Positions 22,307-34,255 of a DNA stretch of 64,000 bases are shown piece by piece (within the stretch, counting starts at the first letter, position 1; each line of letters starts with the position of its first letter). The DNA is taken from positions 94,276,412 to 94,340,411 of the forward strand of contig CM043963.1 in NCBI GenBank assembly GCA_014529385.2, given 5' to 3'. The notes beneath the pieces were generated by a model, which worked only from the letters and a program-made list of their open reading frames with translations, ran no database searches and was not told the origin of the DNA. Made by a program: the position numbers and the translations under genes. Source of the DNA: Adiantum capillus-veneris. Taxonomy: Eukaryota; Streptophyta; Polypodiopsida; Polypodiales; Pteridaceae.

Positions 22307-22599
22307 AGTATCTCAATGCTAGAACAACACAAAGGTTAGTTCCAAACAATCATTTTTTTTCATGACCAACTATTCACACAATGGCTTGAAATGCCTTTCA
22401 ACATGAATTCTAGATTCTTATGTGAAAATGTTTTTCCTTTACTTATGTTATGCTAATCCAAACCATATTCTAGATTAATTTTTATTGTCTTGAAATTAAA
22501 CTAGGTCATACAAGTTTTCATGATTCCTACGATCTACTTGATTATGCTAAAATCCAAGCATTCATGCAATACAAACAACAATAAGCACAAATTTTTCCT

Positions 22600-22613
22600 C
22601 AATGGGGGCACCA
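22600..22613 (-). other. Primer-binding-site-like sequence, internal region C
   Basis: TGGTGCCCCCATTG on the minus strand, four bases from LTR 4. Confidence 0.7.
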
Positions 22614-22617
22614 AAAT

Positions 22618-23634
22618 TGAGGCGGTTAGGGGAGGGAAACAAGAGAGGAGATCTCTAAACACCTCTCAAGGCTCTCATGCTGCTCAATTGGGGCTCGGGC
22701 AACCACAAGCAAGGAACAACAACAAACCCACAACCAAACAAGTGAAGGGGCAGCACCTAGTTATGGTACGCGAACTAGGACGCAAGAGAAATTTTGTCAC
22801 ACCCAAGAATATACGCCACAAAACACACACAAGCAATCTCACACCAAGACACACACCAAATGGAGCAGAGAGAGCTAGACAAAAGGGAAAAGAGACAGAG
22901 TAATGGAATTTGTGTAATACCCATTTTGCTACTTACGAATGGAGATGGTTTGTTATGATGCTATCGTAGAGCTTGTAAAAAACTAACTCATGCGTAGTAA
23001 ATGCTAAACATTGCCAACACACACACATTGTCTTAGGGTGTGGGAGACCTCTCGCCACAATATCTCTTACAATGGACACAAAATTGGCAATGAAAACACA
23101 CTAAAACACTTTCTAAAACAAGAGCAAATGATAGAAACTTAAAATACACATCACCTTGAATTCATCAAACTATATTGCACGAGTGGAAGGACAAAGATTT
23201 GAACGTTGAATAATGTCTTTGATGCACCAGACCTCAATTGATTGATGATGGAGGAACATATACAATAGTGGTTTTTAGATTTTTGAACTCACACTTTCTC
23301 ACTTGCAATGTATAGCTTGAAAGCTTCTCTCACACAAAAAGTGAAGCTCACAAAGTGGTTGCTACGACTAAGTCTCTCCTCACGCATAGAGTGTTGGGGT
23401 GCTATGTGAGATATTGGAGGTCATTTACAAGAAGGACAGGGGTCTATTTATAGGTTGGAGACCTTTCATTAGGATTATTAAAAATCCTAATTTAGAAGCT
23501 AGTAAATAAGATTATGATTTTTTTTGAATATCAAAACATTGCGGGCCTTCTTTGTCTGCTTGAGTCATGGATGTGGGCTCAAAAGAGAGCATTATTGATG
23601 GTCGATAAGGTGAAAGTAGATTTTTAAGGAAGGA

Positions 23635-23680
<46 letters not shown>

Positions 23681-25212
23681 CTATTATGCACATGTAGGCT
23701 TGAGGTGAGGTGTCTTTTGTGGTTAGGTCAACGGCTATTTTGTGTTAGTATGTTAGTGGTTAGTGTTAGTAGTTTGTAGTTAGTAGGATGGGGTAAAATT
23801 ACATGGCATATACACTCACGGTGCATTATATGATTTATAGAATGATGAAAAGTAAGAGAAGGATTAGAATATACACCATTTTGATAGAAACCACAAAATG
23901 GAAAGGGAATTTTCCACCTATCTCCTCCAGCGAATGAGCGGTTGCAGAACTCTATCGGTGTAGTCCTTGTGAAAATGAAAAAGTTCAATTTTCCATGATA
24001 ATAATCCTCCTTTTGTAGAGCTTGAACTTGGTTATTTGCTGATCTTTTCTCTTTTTGTGAATGGATGAGGAGGTTATGGTAATATGAGTTTGATTCTAGA
24101 AAGAGAAAATGAGCTATGAAAGTTGCAGGTTTGAGTGGATGGAGAGGAATATGTGTGTGTGTGTGGAAAGGAGGTGAGAGAAGTCTATGGGCTACTTGTG
24201 AGGAAAGTGGGCAGCAGATTGGGGTCTACTCATAAAATCCTATCTCAGCGATGGTACCTATAAAAATTATCAAAATTTTTGAGGTGATTATTTAGATTTT
24301 GTTGCACATTTTGTCTTTTAAACACAACTTCAAATTTGAAGTGGAGATGGATAAAACAAATCCCACCAAAATGATTATTTTTCTTCACAAAAAAGTATTC
24401 ACTAGCCCCCCTTTTGTTGAATTTGCATAAATCTCCAAAGGTAAGCCCCTCTTTGCATGAGAGCATGACCTAATAGATTCTTAGAGGTTTTAAAATATGC
24501 ATGGTTATGGATTATGCATAAATATAATATATGGATATGATGAAAAAAAGACTAGTATATATAAACAATTCATGGAATGTAGAATAGTGTAGGCTATGTA
24601 TATAAAAATTAAGTATATAAAAATATAGGGAACCAAATGAGGAGGACTCTCATTTGTTTTTAGTGATGTATATTTATTTAAAGAGGTAAGAAAATACCTG
24701 TATGAAACAGGAATTTAGTGAAAGGCAATGGTTGATGGTGAAATGTATTTTTGAGGTTTTTCCTTGGAGTGAATTCACAAAAAAAAAAGAGAAGCTTACA
24801 TGAAAATATTTCTATATGGAATAAAGAGTATGCAAAATGGTAAGAAAAATTGTGGTACTGGTGAGTCAATGTACTTAACATACATAGGCAAATAATGCAC
24901 ACCTAAGTAGAAATAATTTAATAGATACCAAAACAATTATAACAAATCCCTATATTTAGGCTTTATATACAGTGAAATACTTGCACACAAATAGACCATA
25001 ATATATTTCATTTTTTATTTTTATTTATTTTTTTGGTTCAACTAGTCCAATTACTAACTAGTTGAGGGTTTTAAGGAGATATGGGGAAAGTCCCCTAACT
25101 CACACACGCCTATATACAGTGAAAGGGTGAAGATAGTGACAATGTTTGGGTGATTTTGATAGGGTAACGTATCTCACAATGACAATTTTGAATAGCCAAA
25201 AAACGGCTATCA
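22618..25212 (-). repeat. LTR 4 of the array (2595 bp)
   Basis: From TGAGGCGGTT to CGGCTATCA. It lacks part of the GAGCTATATGTGTGTAG region near 24110 that the other LTRs have, and carries the conserved GA run at 23637-23677. Confidence 0.85.
23637..23677. repeat. (GA)n microsatellite in LTR 4, conserved position
   Basis: GA run of about 40 bp preceded by GGAAGGAAGG. Confidence 0.9.
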
Positions 25213-25225
25213 TTAGCCCCCCTAG
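25213..25225 (-). other. Polypurine tract, internal region D
   Basis: CTAGGGGGGCTAA on the minus strand, directly before the LTR 4 start. Confidence 0.75.
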
Positions 25226-25561
25226 ATAATGGTACATTCATGTACCATTTATCCAATTGATTATTCACATATCTACAACATGTAGATCTTGTAACATCTG
25301 TCTTTCATCTTTTTCTAAGGACCTTTGCTGTATAATTAGAAAACCTTGTGTGATGTGAAAGGTTCTCTCCAAAGACAATAGCATGACGTAATGAAGTGGT
25401 TGAGTAAACCTCCTCCATTAAAAAAAGCTTCCATAAGCACCCCCCAAGATCAAATATCTTGAAATTTATTTCCTAGAGAGAGATGTATGGTATGGAATCA
25501 CTTATTGAATTCAATTGAAGAAACTTGTATCTCTTATTGCTATCCATTATTGCTTCCACCA

Positions 25562-26158
25562 CTATGAATGTGATATAAAATATAGGTTGCTCTTCTTTCT
25601 GTGTAAAGTTGATGTATTTGCTACAATCTTCAAGAGCTTGTATGAGCAAATCTCTAAGTTGTAGCTCATAAAATCATTCAATGTGGGTAGGCTCATCAAG
25701 TCAAAAATTATATGACCTTGATGATTTAGGAAAGCTTGATCTCTGCTTTTTGCTACTATTGGAAGATCTTGCAAATATTTTACCACATAAGTAGACAATA
25801 GACCAAAGTTTCTATTGCTTCCAACACCTTGGAAGATAATAGATTTTGGTAAGGAACTACACAAGATCCACATGTAGCAATCTGTACATTTTTCATCTAT
25901 GATGAAGATCAAAAGCATCACAATGTGCGACCTCCATACACCAAAGAACCAAATGAAGAAGGTTTGAAAACATCCATTCATCACCAAGTATTCATGTGCT
26001 CTTCCACTTAAGACGGTATGGTGCCCACGACGAAAGTTATATGTGAAGAGAGGAGGAGTTGACTTTGAAGAGGTGAAACCCAATGTGAAGCTAATTGGGG
26101 CTTCAAAAGCTTGGATTTTCTTGCTAAGAGACTGTCTCATGAATGAAAAGCCACCCAC
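25562..26158 (-). CDS. Second ORF of internal region D
   Basis: A 198-codon frame related to 3858-4463. It starts further upstream (MGGFSFMRQSLSKK) because a one-base difference removes the gag-end stop seen in unit A. The start region is therefore the tail of gag read in another frame. The shared blocks are APISFTLGFTSSKSTPP, FQTFFIWFFGVWRSHIVML and LCSSLPKSIIFQGVGSNRNF. It ends early by a shift near residue 170. No known domain. Whether it was ever translated is unknown. Confidence 0.4.
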   Translation of the reverse strand: MGGFSFMRQSLSKKIQAFEAPISFTLGFTSSKSTPPLFTYNFRRGHHTVLSGRAHEYLVMNGCFQTFFIWFFGVWRSHIVMLLIFIIDEKCTDCYMWILCSSLPKSIIFQGVGSNRNFGLLSTYVVKYLQDLPIVAKSRDQAFLNHQGHIIFDLMSLPTLNDFMSYNLEICSYKLLKIVANTSTLHRKKSNLYFISHS

Positions 26159-26312
26159 TAATACACCATTGGAGAGAATGATACCCTTTTGATAGTGTCC
26201 TTTTATGATCTTATTTTTTTCTACTCTCCCATGTTCTTATTTTTTTCTACTTGATTATGCTAAAATCCAAGCATTCATGCAATACAAACAACAATAAGGA
26301 AAAATTTGTCCT
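26159..26312 (-). other. Gag deletion scar, internal region D
   Basis: Sequence from the end of gag (TCCTTTTATGATCTTATTTT, CTACTCTCCCATGTTCTT) is joined directly to leader sequence (CTACTTGATTATGCTAAAA). About 1.4 kb, including nearly all of gag, is missing. The repeated words TTATTTTTTTCTAC and CTACT at the join suggest a deletion between short repeats. Confidence 0.75.
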
Positions 26313-26326
26313 CAATGGGGGCACCA
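26313..26326 (-). other. Primer-binding-site-like sequence, internal region D
   Basis: TGGTGCCCCCATTG on the minus strand, four bases from LTR 5. Confidence 0.7.
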
Positions 26327-26732
26327 AAATTGAGGTGATCCAGGGCGAGCAACAAGAGAGGCGACCTCTAAACACCTCTCAAGGCTCCCATGCTACTCAA
26401 TTAAGACTGGGGCAGTCACAAGCAAGGAACAAGAACAAACCCACAACCAAACAAGTGAACGGGCACCACTTAGTTATGGTATGCTAACTAGGATGCAAGA
26501 GAGATTTGGTCATACCCAAGAAGATGCGCCACAAAACACACACAAGCAATCTCCCAGCAAGACACACACCAAATGGAGCAAAGAGAGCTAGAGCAAAGGG
26601 AAGAGAGAGAGAGAGAGTAATGAAAGCTGCATAATACCTTGTTTGTGACTTGAAAATGGAGATGGTTCATTATGATGCTATCGTAGAGCTTGTACAAAAC
26701 TAACTCATGCTTAGTAAATGCTAAACATTTCC

Positions 26733-26733
<1 letters not shown>

Positions 26734-26781
<48 letters not shown>
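26734..26781. repeat. (CA)n microsatellite in LTR 5
   Basis: About 24 CA units where the other LTRs have three to five (ACACACACAT), so the run expanded in this copy. Confidence 0.95.
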
Positions 26782-26783
<2 letters not shown>

Positions 26784-27353
26784 TCTTAAGGTGTGGAAGA
26801 CTTCTCGCCACAATACCCTTTTACAATGGACACAAAATTGACAATGAAAACACACTAAAACACATTCTAAAACAAGATCAAATAATAGAAGCTTAAAATA
26901 CACAAGTCACTTTGAATTCATCAAACCGTATTGCACGAGTGGAAAGACAAAGATTTGAACGTTGAATCATGTCTTTGATGCACCAAACCTCAATTTATTG
27001 ATGATGGAGGAACATATACAATAGTGGTTTTGAGATTTTTGAACTCAAGCTGCTCTCACACAAAATTAAAGCTCACAAAGTGGTTGCTACGTCTATGTCT
27101 CTCCTCACGCATAGAGTGTTGGGGTGCTATGTGAGATATTGGAGACCATTTACAAGAAGAAGAGGGGCCTATTTATAGGTTGGAGACCTCTCATTAAGAT
27201 TATTGGAAATCCTAATTTACAAGCTAATAAATCAAGATTATGATTTTTTCTTAATATCAAAACATTGCGGGCCTTCTTTGTCTGCTTGAGTCATGGATGT
27301 GGACTCAAAAGAGAGCATTATTGATGGTAGATAAGGTGAAAGTAGAGTTTTAA

Positions 27354-27357
<4 letters not shown>

Positions 27358-27411
<54 letters not shown>
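27358..27411. repeat. (GA)n microsatellite in LTR 5, conserved position
   Basis: GA run of about 54 bp. Confidence 0.9.
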
Positions 27412-27413
<2 letters not shown>

Positions 27414-28466
27414 ACTACGCACATGTAGACTTGAGATGAGGTGTCTTTTATGGTTAGGTTAATGGCTATTTTGTGTTAGTATGTTAGTGGTCAGTGTTAG
27501 TAGTTTGTAGTTAGTAGGGTGGGGTAAAATTACATGGAATATGCACTCAAGGTACATTATATGATTTATACAATGATTAAAAGTAAGAGAAGTATTAGAA
27601 TATACACCATTTTGATGGAAGCCACAAGATGGAAAGGGAATTTTTCACCTATCTCCTTCACCGAATGCGCAGTTGTAAAACTCTGTCGGTGTAGTTCTTT
27701 TGACCATGGAAAAGTTGAATTTTCCATGATCAAACTCCTCCTTTTGTAGAGCTTGAGTTTGGTTATTTGCCCATTTCTTCTCTTTTTGTGAAAGGATGAA
27801 GAGGTTATGGTCATATGAGTTTGATTCTAGAGAGAGAAATTGACCTATATGTATGTAGAGATGATAATTTTGAGCTATGGAGTGAGGGAGAGATGGCTAT
27901 TGTGAAGAAGATGAAAGATGCCATGAAAGTTGTAGGTTTGAGTGAGGGATGGAGACGAATGAGTGTGTGTGTGTGTGGAAAGGAGGTGAGAGAAGACTAT
28001 GTGCTACTGGTGAGGTTTTTCCTTGGAGTGGATTCACACCAAAAATAAGAGAAGATTGCATGAAAATATTTCTATATGGAATAAAAAGTATGCAAAATGG
28101 TAAGAAAAATTGTGTGAGTCAATGTACATAGCATACATAGGCAAATAACGCACACCTAGGTAGAAATATTTAAGTAAATAACAAAATAATTATAAAAAAT
28201 CCGTATATTTAGGCTCTATATACAATGAAATACTTACACACAAATGGACCATAATATATTTTTATTTTTTATTTTTATTAATTTTTTTGGTTCAACTAAT
28301 CCAATTACTAGCTAGCTGAGGGTTTTAAGGAGATATGGGAAAAGTCCCCTAACTCACATACACCTATGTACAGTGAAAGGGTGAAGATAGCCACAATGTT
28401 TGGGTGATTTTGATAGGGGGAGGTATCTCACAATGGCAATTTTGAATAGCCAAAAAGTGTCTATCA

Positions 28467-28470
28467 CCAT
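28467..28470. repeat. Target site duplication CCAT, right side of the array
   Basis: Directly follows the final CA of LTR 5 and precedes GTACAAAG, which matches the paralogous flank at 44383. Confidence 0.75.
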
Positions 28471-28585
28471 GTACAAAGATTATTCTAAGACTGAGTCGTT
28501 TCTGCTCTAATTTTTGCCTTTTCTCTAAAGCCAGCTGTCTTTTGAATTTAAAAGTTCATTTATGTCTTTTTATATAAGTTAAAAC
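28471..28585. repeat. Right half of the duplicated flank
   Basis: Continues the match with the paralogue at 44383-44507: GTACAAAGAT, ATTCTAAGACTGA, TTGCCTTTTCTCTAAAGCCA and AAAACAGCTACACA. It shows where the array was inserted. Confidence 0.75.
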
Positions 28586-28608
28586 AGCTACACACACACA
28601 CACACACA

Positions 28609-30780
28609 TAGAGAAGGTGTTAGATGGCACACCTCGGCCTTGTAGCATACAATTGATACTGTGGCGTAGAAGCACACCCCCCCCTCGCCCCCACACGCAC
28701 AGGTACGATTACATGAGTTGTTATTTGCGGACAATGGGGTCATTTGAAGCAGTAACATACAAAAACCTCTCACGTGACTTCAAATGTGAGGTCAATGAAC
28801 TAATTTTGAAAATGAAAAGCTTTTGATACCATTATTCGTCTCTTTGCTGACCTTGTAGGATGATCTAGGTAAGTTGATTGGCTGCTGTAACTCCATTTCA
28901 TATAATGTACTTTAAAAGTTTTGGGAACGTATGGATCTTTTTGGGAACAGGTTTGATGTTCAAACAAAATACTGCCCAAAATTGTCCTATGGATTTCTTG
29001 ATTTTTTTTGAAATAGAGATGAGTTTTCACACCAAATACTGCCCAAATTTTTATAAAAGACCTTGATTGATGATTGAAGCTGAAAACCCTGTTTTGTTTA
29101 CTTACATCTAGGCTTTTTGAATCGTAAATCTCAATTTCTATGGTTGATACTTAGGGCCACCATTTTTTTAGCGAACATAGTAACCCGTTAGCTTGAGAAT
29201 AGATTATATCTAAAAAGAACTACTCACTTAACCATGTGAGAAATCTCAGGATATGCATACACAAAACCTAAGTGTAAAGGAAGGACAACCTGCACAAATT
29301 TTTTGGATCTATATATAATGACAACTTTTTATTAATCAGATAAGCACATTGTCGACATTTACTCAACCTCATTAAAAGGTAGACCCTTGCACTCATCAAG
29401 TTAGCCGACTGGGATTAGAATTAAAGGCACTCGAACTACCAGCAATTTTAGAAAATTTTATTAATGGAGTCATTAGAGCATGCAATCTATGCTGTCATTT
29501 GAAGTTGACATGGATTAACTAACTAGGAGATAATTATGCCTACATAAATAGGTGAAGCATACATTGTAGGGTTGCTTACCATTATCCGTCGATGACCAAT
29601 TAGAGGAGCCCTGGATGAGACATGACTTGTCTATGGGAACATGAATGTGCCATATCATTGTTGTACTAGTATTAATTACGTACATGTTTGTTTCTTAACA
29701 TCATACGTTAGAACATCAACCAAGATGCTGGCGTTTTATTTATTTTAAATAGAAACATTAAAAAGTGAATTTGGGTTTCTATCAAACAAAAGGAAGGCTA
29801 GGCATATGTGGAATGACATTATCGATGGCTTGTTATATCAAGTATATTTTTTTCGACCGGTAGGATTGTCTGCAAGAAAAATGCTCGCAAAATTTTGATA
29901 GGCTAAAGGTCCCATTAACATTAGTAAATAGTGCACTTAAAAAGGTTTACCTCCCCGACATTCCAATTTCTAAATGAGAAACAATATCTTGTATGATTAC
30001 ATACTGTCTGTTTACTCGTAAAGTAAAAAAAAAGGGGTAGAGGAGTGTATCATTACCTTATACGTCAACATGGTTTTATTTGGATTTACTTAATGTAACC
30101 TAAAGAGTTTTTTACATTCATTTCCACTTTCTCATGAATAGATGTGTATTTCAAGAAAAAGCTATTACCATGGATATCACTTACAAATGCACAACTAGGA
30201 TGCATGTATGCACAGACCCAACTAAATTAGTTGCTATCAATGAGAGATTGGCATTAGAACATGCCAAGCTAGACCATAATTCCTTCATAGATTTTCAAAG
30301 TACAAGCAAATTACCAACATGTAGGAGTAGACGTTATTTGGCTCGAAATACCAAGAAAGTTGTACACTATCCTAAATAAACATCAATGTAATTACACTTG
30401 AGTGTGCAAAGGGGCTTCTTCTGGGATTGACAATGATCACAAGTGGCTATTGTAGCCCTATACCTATCTTCCCACAATGTCAGTATGTGTTCTTATACAT
30501 CTATCTTGTTTAGATGGTGGTAGGTACAATCTTCAGCCTTGTTCCAGTGAAGATCTTTTGCCACACATATGTATTTATATTTCTTTGTATAACAAAATAT
30601 GTTGCATTCTCTTAGTTTTTAAAAGTTATATACTTATGATATGTAGTACAATTTAATTATATAATTTTGATTATCAAAGGGGATTTTCAATTCAAACACA
30701 TGCTCTATTCTCTCCCCGGTCATTCTTGGTCGAATGACCTTGTATATTTCAACCATCTTTGAATTCTCTCTCCACATAAC
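28609..30780. other. Intergenic stretch, nothing recognised
   Basis: AT-rich, with a short CA run at 28590-28608 and a C run at 28677-28690. A frame at 30134-30379 (MNRCVFQEKAITMD) has no recognisable features and no support as a gene. Confidence 0.5.
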
Positions 30781-31880
30781 AAGTTGGATGAATCTGTTCA
30801 CTTACTAAACTGGGATATGCTAGAAAACAAGGAATCCCTATACCACCCACAACCACCCAATGCATTTTCTTAGGTTTCAAGAACCTTGAGTTTCATAAGA
30901 AACTTCTGGACTCTAAATGTGAGGCAGTCTCTAATTGTTCTCTATTTATACTCAATACTGCTTTAGTCAATGACTGGATTTCTCTCCTAGCTTCATCTCT
31001 TAAAGATCCCTCTAGCCTTATCTCCCTGTTTGAAAATTTTCTCATTTTTAACTTACCCTTTGTTCACTTGCAAGATAGTGCGGATCTTGATTTCTATTTC
31101 TCTTCCTTATTACTAGCTATTGTCAATAAGCTTTATTTTATTTACAATGTTCCTGTCTTACCTCTAGAAATAAAACAGACCGAGAATATTTCAATCCTCT
31201 GCTTGAGCTTGACCTTCTAGACCCCCAAGAACAAGAAGCCCTATGTCTTTTGACTGGTACATCTTCTACCCCTAAACCTAAAAAATCTATCTTGCATCTC
31301 TTCTCTTGAGTAGTTCCTCTTATACCTCCTCGACAGGTAGAGTTAGACTCACTTGATAATGACATCCCTTTACCTACTAGAAACACTCTCCCATAACTCA
31401 TGGGGGATTACAAAATCCATAAAGTTGAATTTTGCTGGATAACCAATGCAAACAATTAAATTTTTTCACCTCTAACTTCTCTCAATTCTTCCTTTGTAAA
31501 AGACCTAGATATTGAACTTATTGCATACACAGAAGGACTGCATAAAAAACTTCAAAAATTCTCTAAAGTCATTACTAAGTGTTATTGGGCCATTAATGAT
31601 CATTATGATTTTTTGATCAATTTGCATGATAAATTCTTTACTGCCTTTACGTTTGATATTAAAGCTTGCTATGAAGCTATCCCACCTCATGGCGATAATG
31701 GATTAATCAACACTTTAGAACATATTGTCAAGTACTGGGAAGGGATATAAGGGATTCAAAAGATCACGGAAGGCTTTTATACTGTCAAGAAAACCAAAGG
31801 AAATTACAAGGAGCTTTGAATTCTTCTTCACACTGAATCACTTTCTATCAAACAATTGTGTATCTAGACTTGGTATGTGA
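30781..31880 (+). pseudogene. Decayed coding region with an RT motif-A-like block
   Basis: Long coding-like pieces follow each other in changing frames: HLLNWDMLENKESLYHP, then VNDWISLLASSLKDPSSL, then LLELDLLDPQEQEALCLL, then LINLHDKFFTAFTFDIKA. The last runs into CYEAIPPHGDNGLINTLEH (31663 onward). TFDIKACYEAIP (31649-31684) resembles motif A of reverse transcriptases of the Penelope and telomerase kind, with the expected Asp and a following IP. I do not see the YADD-type motif downstream; the sequence changes near 31880. Stops and frameshifts are frequent. It could be an old retroelement or another decayed gene. Confidence 0.3.
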
Positions 31881-32550
31881 GGTCCCTGCCCCTTGTTGCG
31901 AGGAGCGGAGTACCTTTGATAGGTCTCCAATCCTAAGAAGGAAAAACCAACGGACATTGCCTTAGCTACTACGTAGCCACGGGCATGAACTGTTACTGAA
32001 GGATTGGTCCTATCTCGCTATGGCGGAGCGTGACCACCATAACCCTATCTAAAAACTATCTATAATCAATTATACCTAAAAAATAAATCTTAGAGTGACC
32101 AACCTGTGCACTTTTTTCCCCATGTTTCAGAAGCACAACCGCCAAGGTATTTCTCTTTTAAGATTTATGACTTAAAAAAAAAAACAATTCCTAGCGTTGG
32201 AAAGTTATCCAACTCATCGGGTCCACCCGTCCATAGAATGATATCGTCGGAGTATCATTCTCCCACTTTCCACACCACACTCATCCTTCTTTTGTTATCT
32301 AATTACTACCACACTGTTTAAACATACACGTTCCTTTACTTTATTTATGATACTGGTTCGTTAAAACAGCCCTTCAAACAGTATTACAAACAATAGTCAA
32401 ACAAGAAGTCGTCCAATTTTAAACCAACAACCCTTGGATTAGGTTCACTCAAGAATCTCTACTGGCGCTATTATGTCCGATCGGTATATACATTATTTAT
32501 AAAAACCCTTGTCCTCATGAGCGTCCCATACCGCTCGACAAGTACTCGTT
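31881..32550. other. Intergenic stretch, nothing recognised
   Basis: No long frame or repeat recognised. GC content is locally higher at 31890-32060 (GTCCCTGCCCCTTGTTGCG), with no assignment. Confidence 0.5.
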
Positions 32551-32715
32551 GTGCTAATCTGGACGTACTCCCATCACAGCAACAACGGTGCCAATCTGGG
32601 CGTCATCCTCACGCCACGGCAAAACAAAACTGCAGTATCCAGCTGGGCTAATCTAGGTGTACTCCCACCACAGCATCAGTGGTGCCATCCTGGGCGTCAT
32701 CTCACGCCTCGGCAA
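32551..32715. repeat. Two diverged units of about 72 bp
   Basis: Units at 32551-32622 and 32645-32715 share GCTAATCT, GTACTCCCA, CACAGCA, GGTGCCA, CTGGGCGTCAT and CTCACGCC. They are direct repeats separated by 22 bp. Origin unknown. Confidence 0.75.
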
Positions 32716-32965
32716 CTGCCACATAATACCAGCGCTAATAAGTAGAGAGACTTGAGAAAAACCATACCGAAGGTTTTGGACAAACATTCTTTCCTATAGC
32801 AACCAGTTTAACCATACATTCTTTCCTACTTGGTCAAACATATGCCGAGTTTCTTGGGGTTAAGCCCCTTGGTTTCAGTCCGTGTTTTCTTTTCATAAGG
32901 TAAATAATATATTACTATGGTCTCGCATATGCAATGATGCATAACTTGAAACTGCAATACTAACC

Positions 32966-33088
32966 TGTACCATAGCTCTGATTGGTCCGATTGGTGGAGA
33001 CATAGCATGTTTTGCAGGAGTTCCACCGTTACTTGTACCAACTTCATGGTCATTAGCGCCTTGGGTTCGAGCACGCTTTGGAGCCATT
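32966..33088 (-). other. Possible first exon, MAPKRARTQGA
   Basis: A minus-strand frame starts MAPKRARTQGANDHEVGTSN and reads to RAMVQ, followed by CAG/GTTAGT, a good splice donor. The basic start resembles the first residues of some plant retrotransposon gag proteins. No second exon was found, so this is a guess. Confidence 0.2.
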
Positions 33089-33589
33089 TTTTTTTGTACT
33101 ACACTTATATTATACACTTAGAACTTTAAATTGGTCAATTTCCCTAGTAATCTCCTTGTTTCCAAAGAGAGTCTGTAATTTGAACCCTCGCCAACTCGGA
33201 TTCACACTTAGTGTTGTTGTTCTACATCTAATTTCTATACATCAAATATTTGCTAGTCGTAATTAATCAAAAATTAAGTGTGTAAACTACGAGTGAAAGT
33301 TTAGGACTGCATTGCTTTTATGCATGACATTTCTAATCCAATTCTAACTTCCATTTCTATACTTCAACTAAATCAATTTTTAGTATTATTCAAAATTCTA
33401 CTTAATCTAATTGACAATAAAATTGTTGAATGATAATTTCATCATGTATAATAAGAATATGATGAGTTCTCTTATGTATTAACTTTCAAATTAACAATGC
33501 ATAAGTAAATAGTGAAGATGCACTAACTAGAGAGAGTAGGTATACTTAGAGAGATTAGAGTAAGAGAAAACACACACATAATTCCTAAA

Positions 33590-34255
33590 GTTAATTGAAT
33601 CCTACTAATCCATTAGAAGATTAGAGTAAAAGAGAACACACACACACATCCTTTTCTTAAAGCTAATTGACTCTTACTAATCTATTAGAGAGATTAGAGT
33701 AAGAGATAGCACACACACACACATAGCTAATTGAATCTTACTAATCTATTAGAGAGATTAGAGTAAAAGATAGCACACACACACACACATATCCTTCTTA
33801 AAGCTAATTGAATCTTACTAATCTATTAGAGAAATTAGAGTAAGAGATAGCACACACACACACATAGCTAATTGAATCTTACTAATCTATTAGAGAAATT
33901 AGAGTAAGGGATAGCACACACACACACACATATCGTTCTTAAAACTAATTGAATCTTACTAATCTATTAGAGAGATTAGAAATTAGAGTAAGAGATAGCA
34001 CACACACACACACATAGCTAATTGAATCTTACTAATCTATTAGAGAAATTAAAGTAAGGGATAGCGCACACACACACATATCCTTCTTAAAACTAATTGA
34101 ATCTTACTAATCTATTAAAGAGATTATAGTAAGAGATAACACACATACACACACACACATATCCTTCTTAAAACTAATTGAATCTTACTAATCTATTAGA
34201 GAGATTAGAGTAAGAAATAGCACACACACATCATTCTTAAAATTAATTGAATGCT
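33590..34255. repeat. Minisatellite with alternating unit types and CA cores
   Basis: About nine units, each with TTGAATCTTACTAATCTATT, AGAGTAAGAGATAGC and a CA run. Short units pass directly from CACACATAG to CTAATTG. Long units insert TATCCTTCTTAAA. They alternate long-short over the first part and are all long at the right end. This suggests growth by duplication of dimers of about 142 bp. Confidence 0.85.

Larger units (their letters stand above)
26331..28466 (-). repeat. LTR 5 of the array (2136 bp), internally deleted
   Basis: From TGAGGTGATC to GTGTCTATCA. About 560 bp present in LTR 1 (about 2604-3160) are missing near 28011, joined at the short repeat GAGG. It carries a CA run at 26734-26781 and the conserved GA run. 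It is followed by the CCAT target duplication. Confidence 0.85.

Noticed and set aside
33590-34255. CRISPR-like array of repeats and spacers
   Set aside because: The intervening parts are repeated as well, with CA runs. This is a plant minisatellite.
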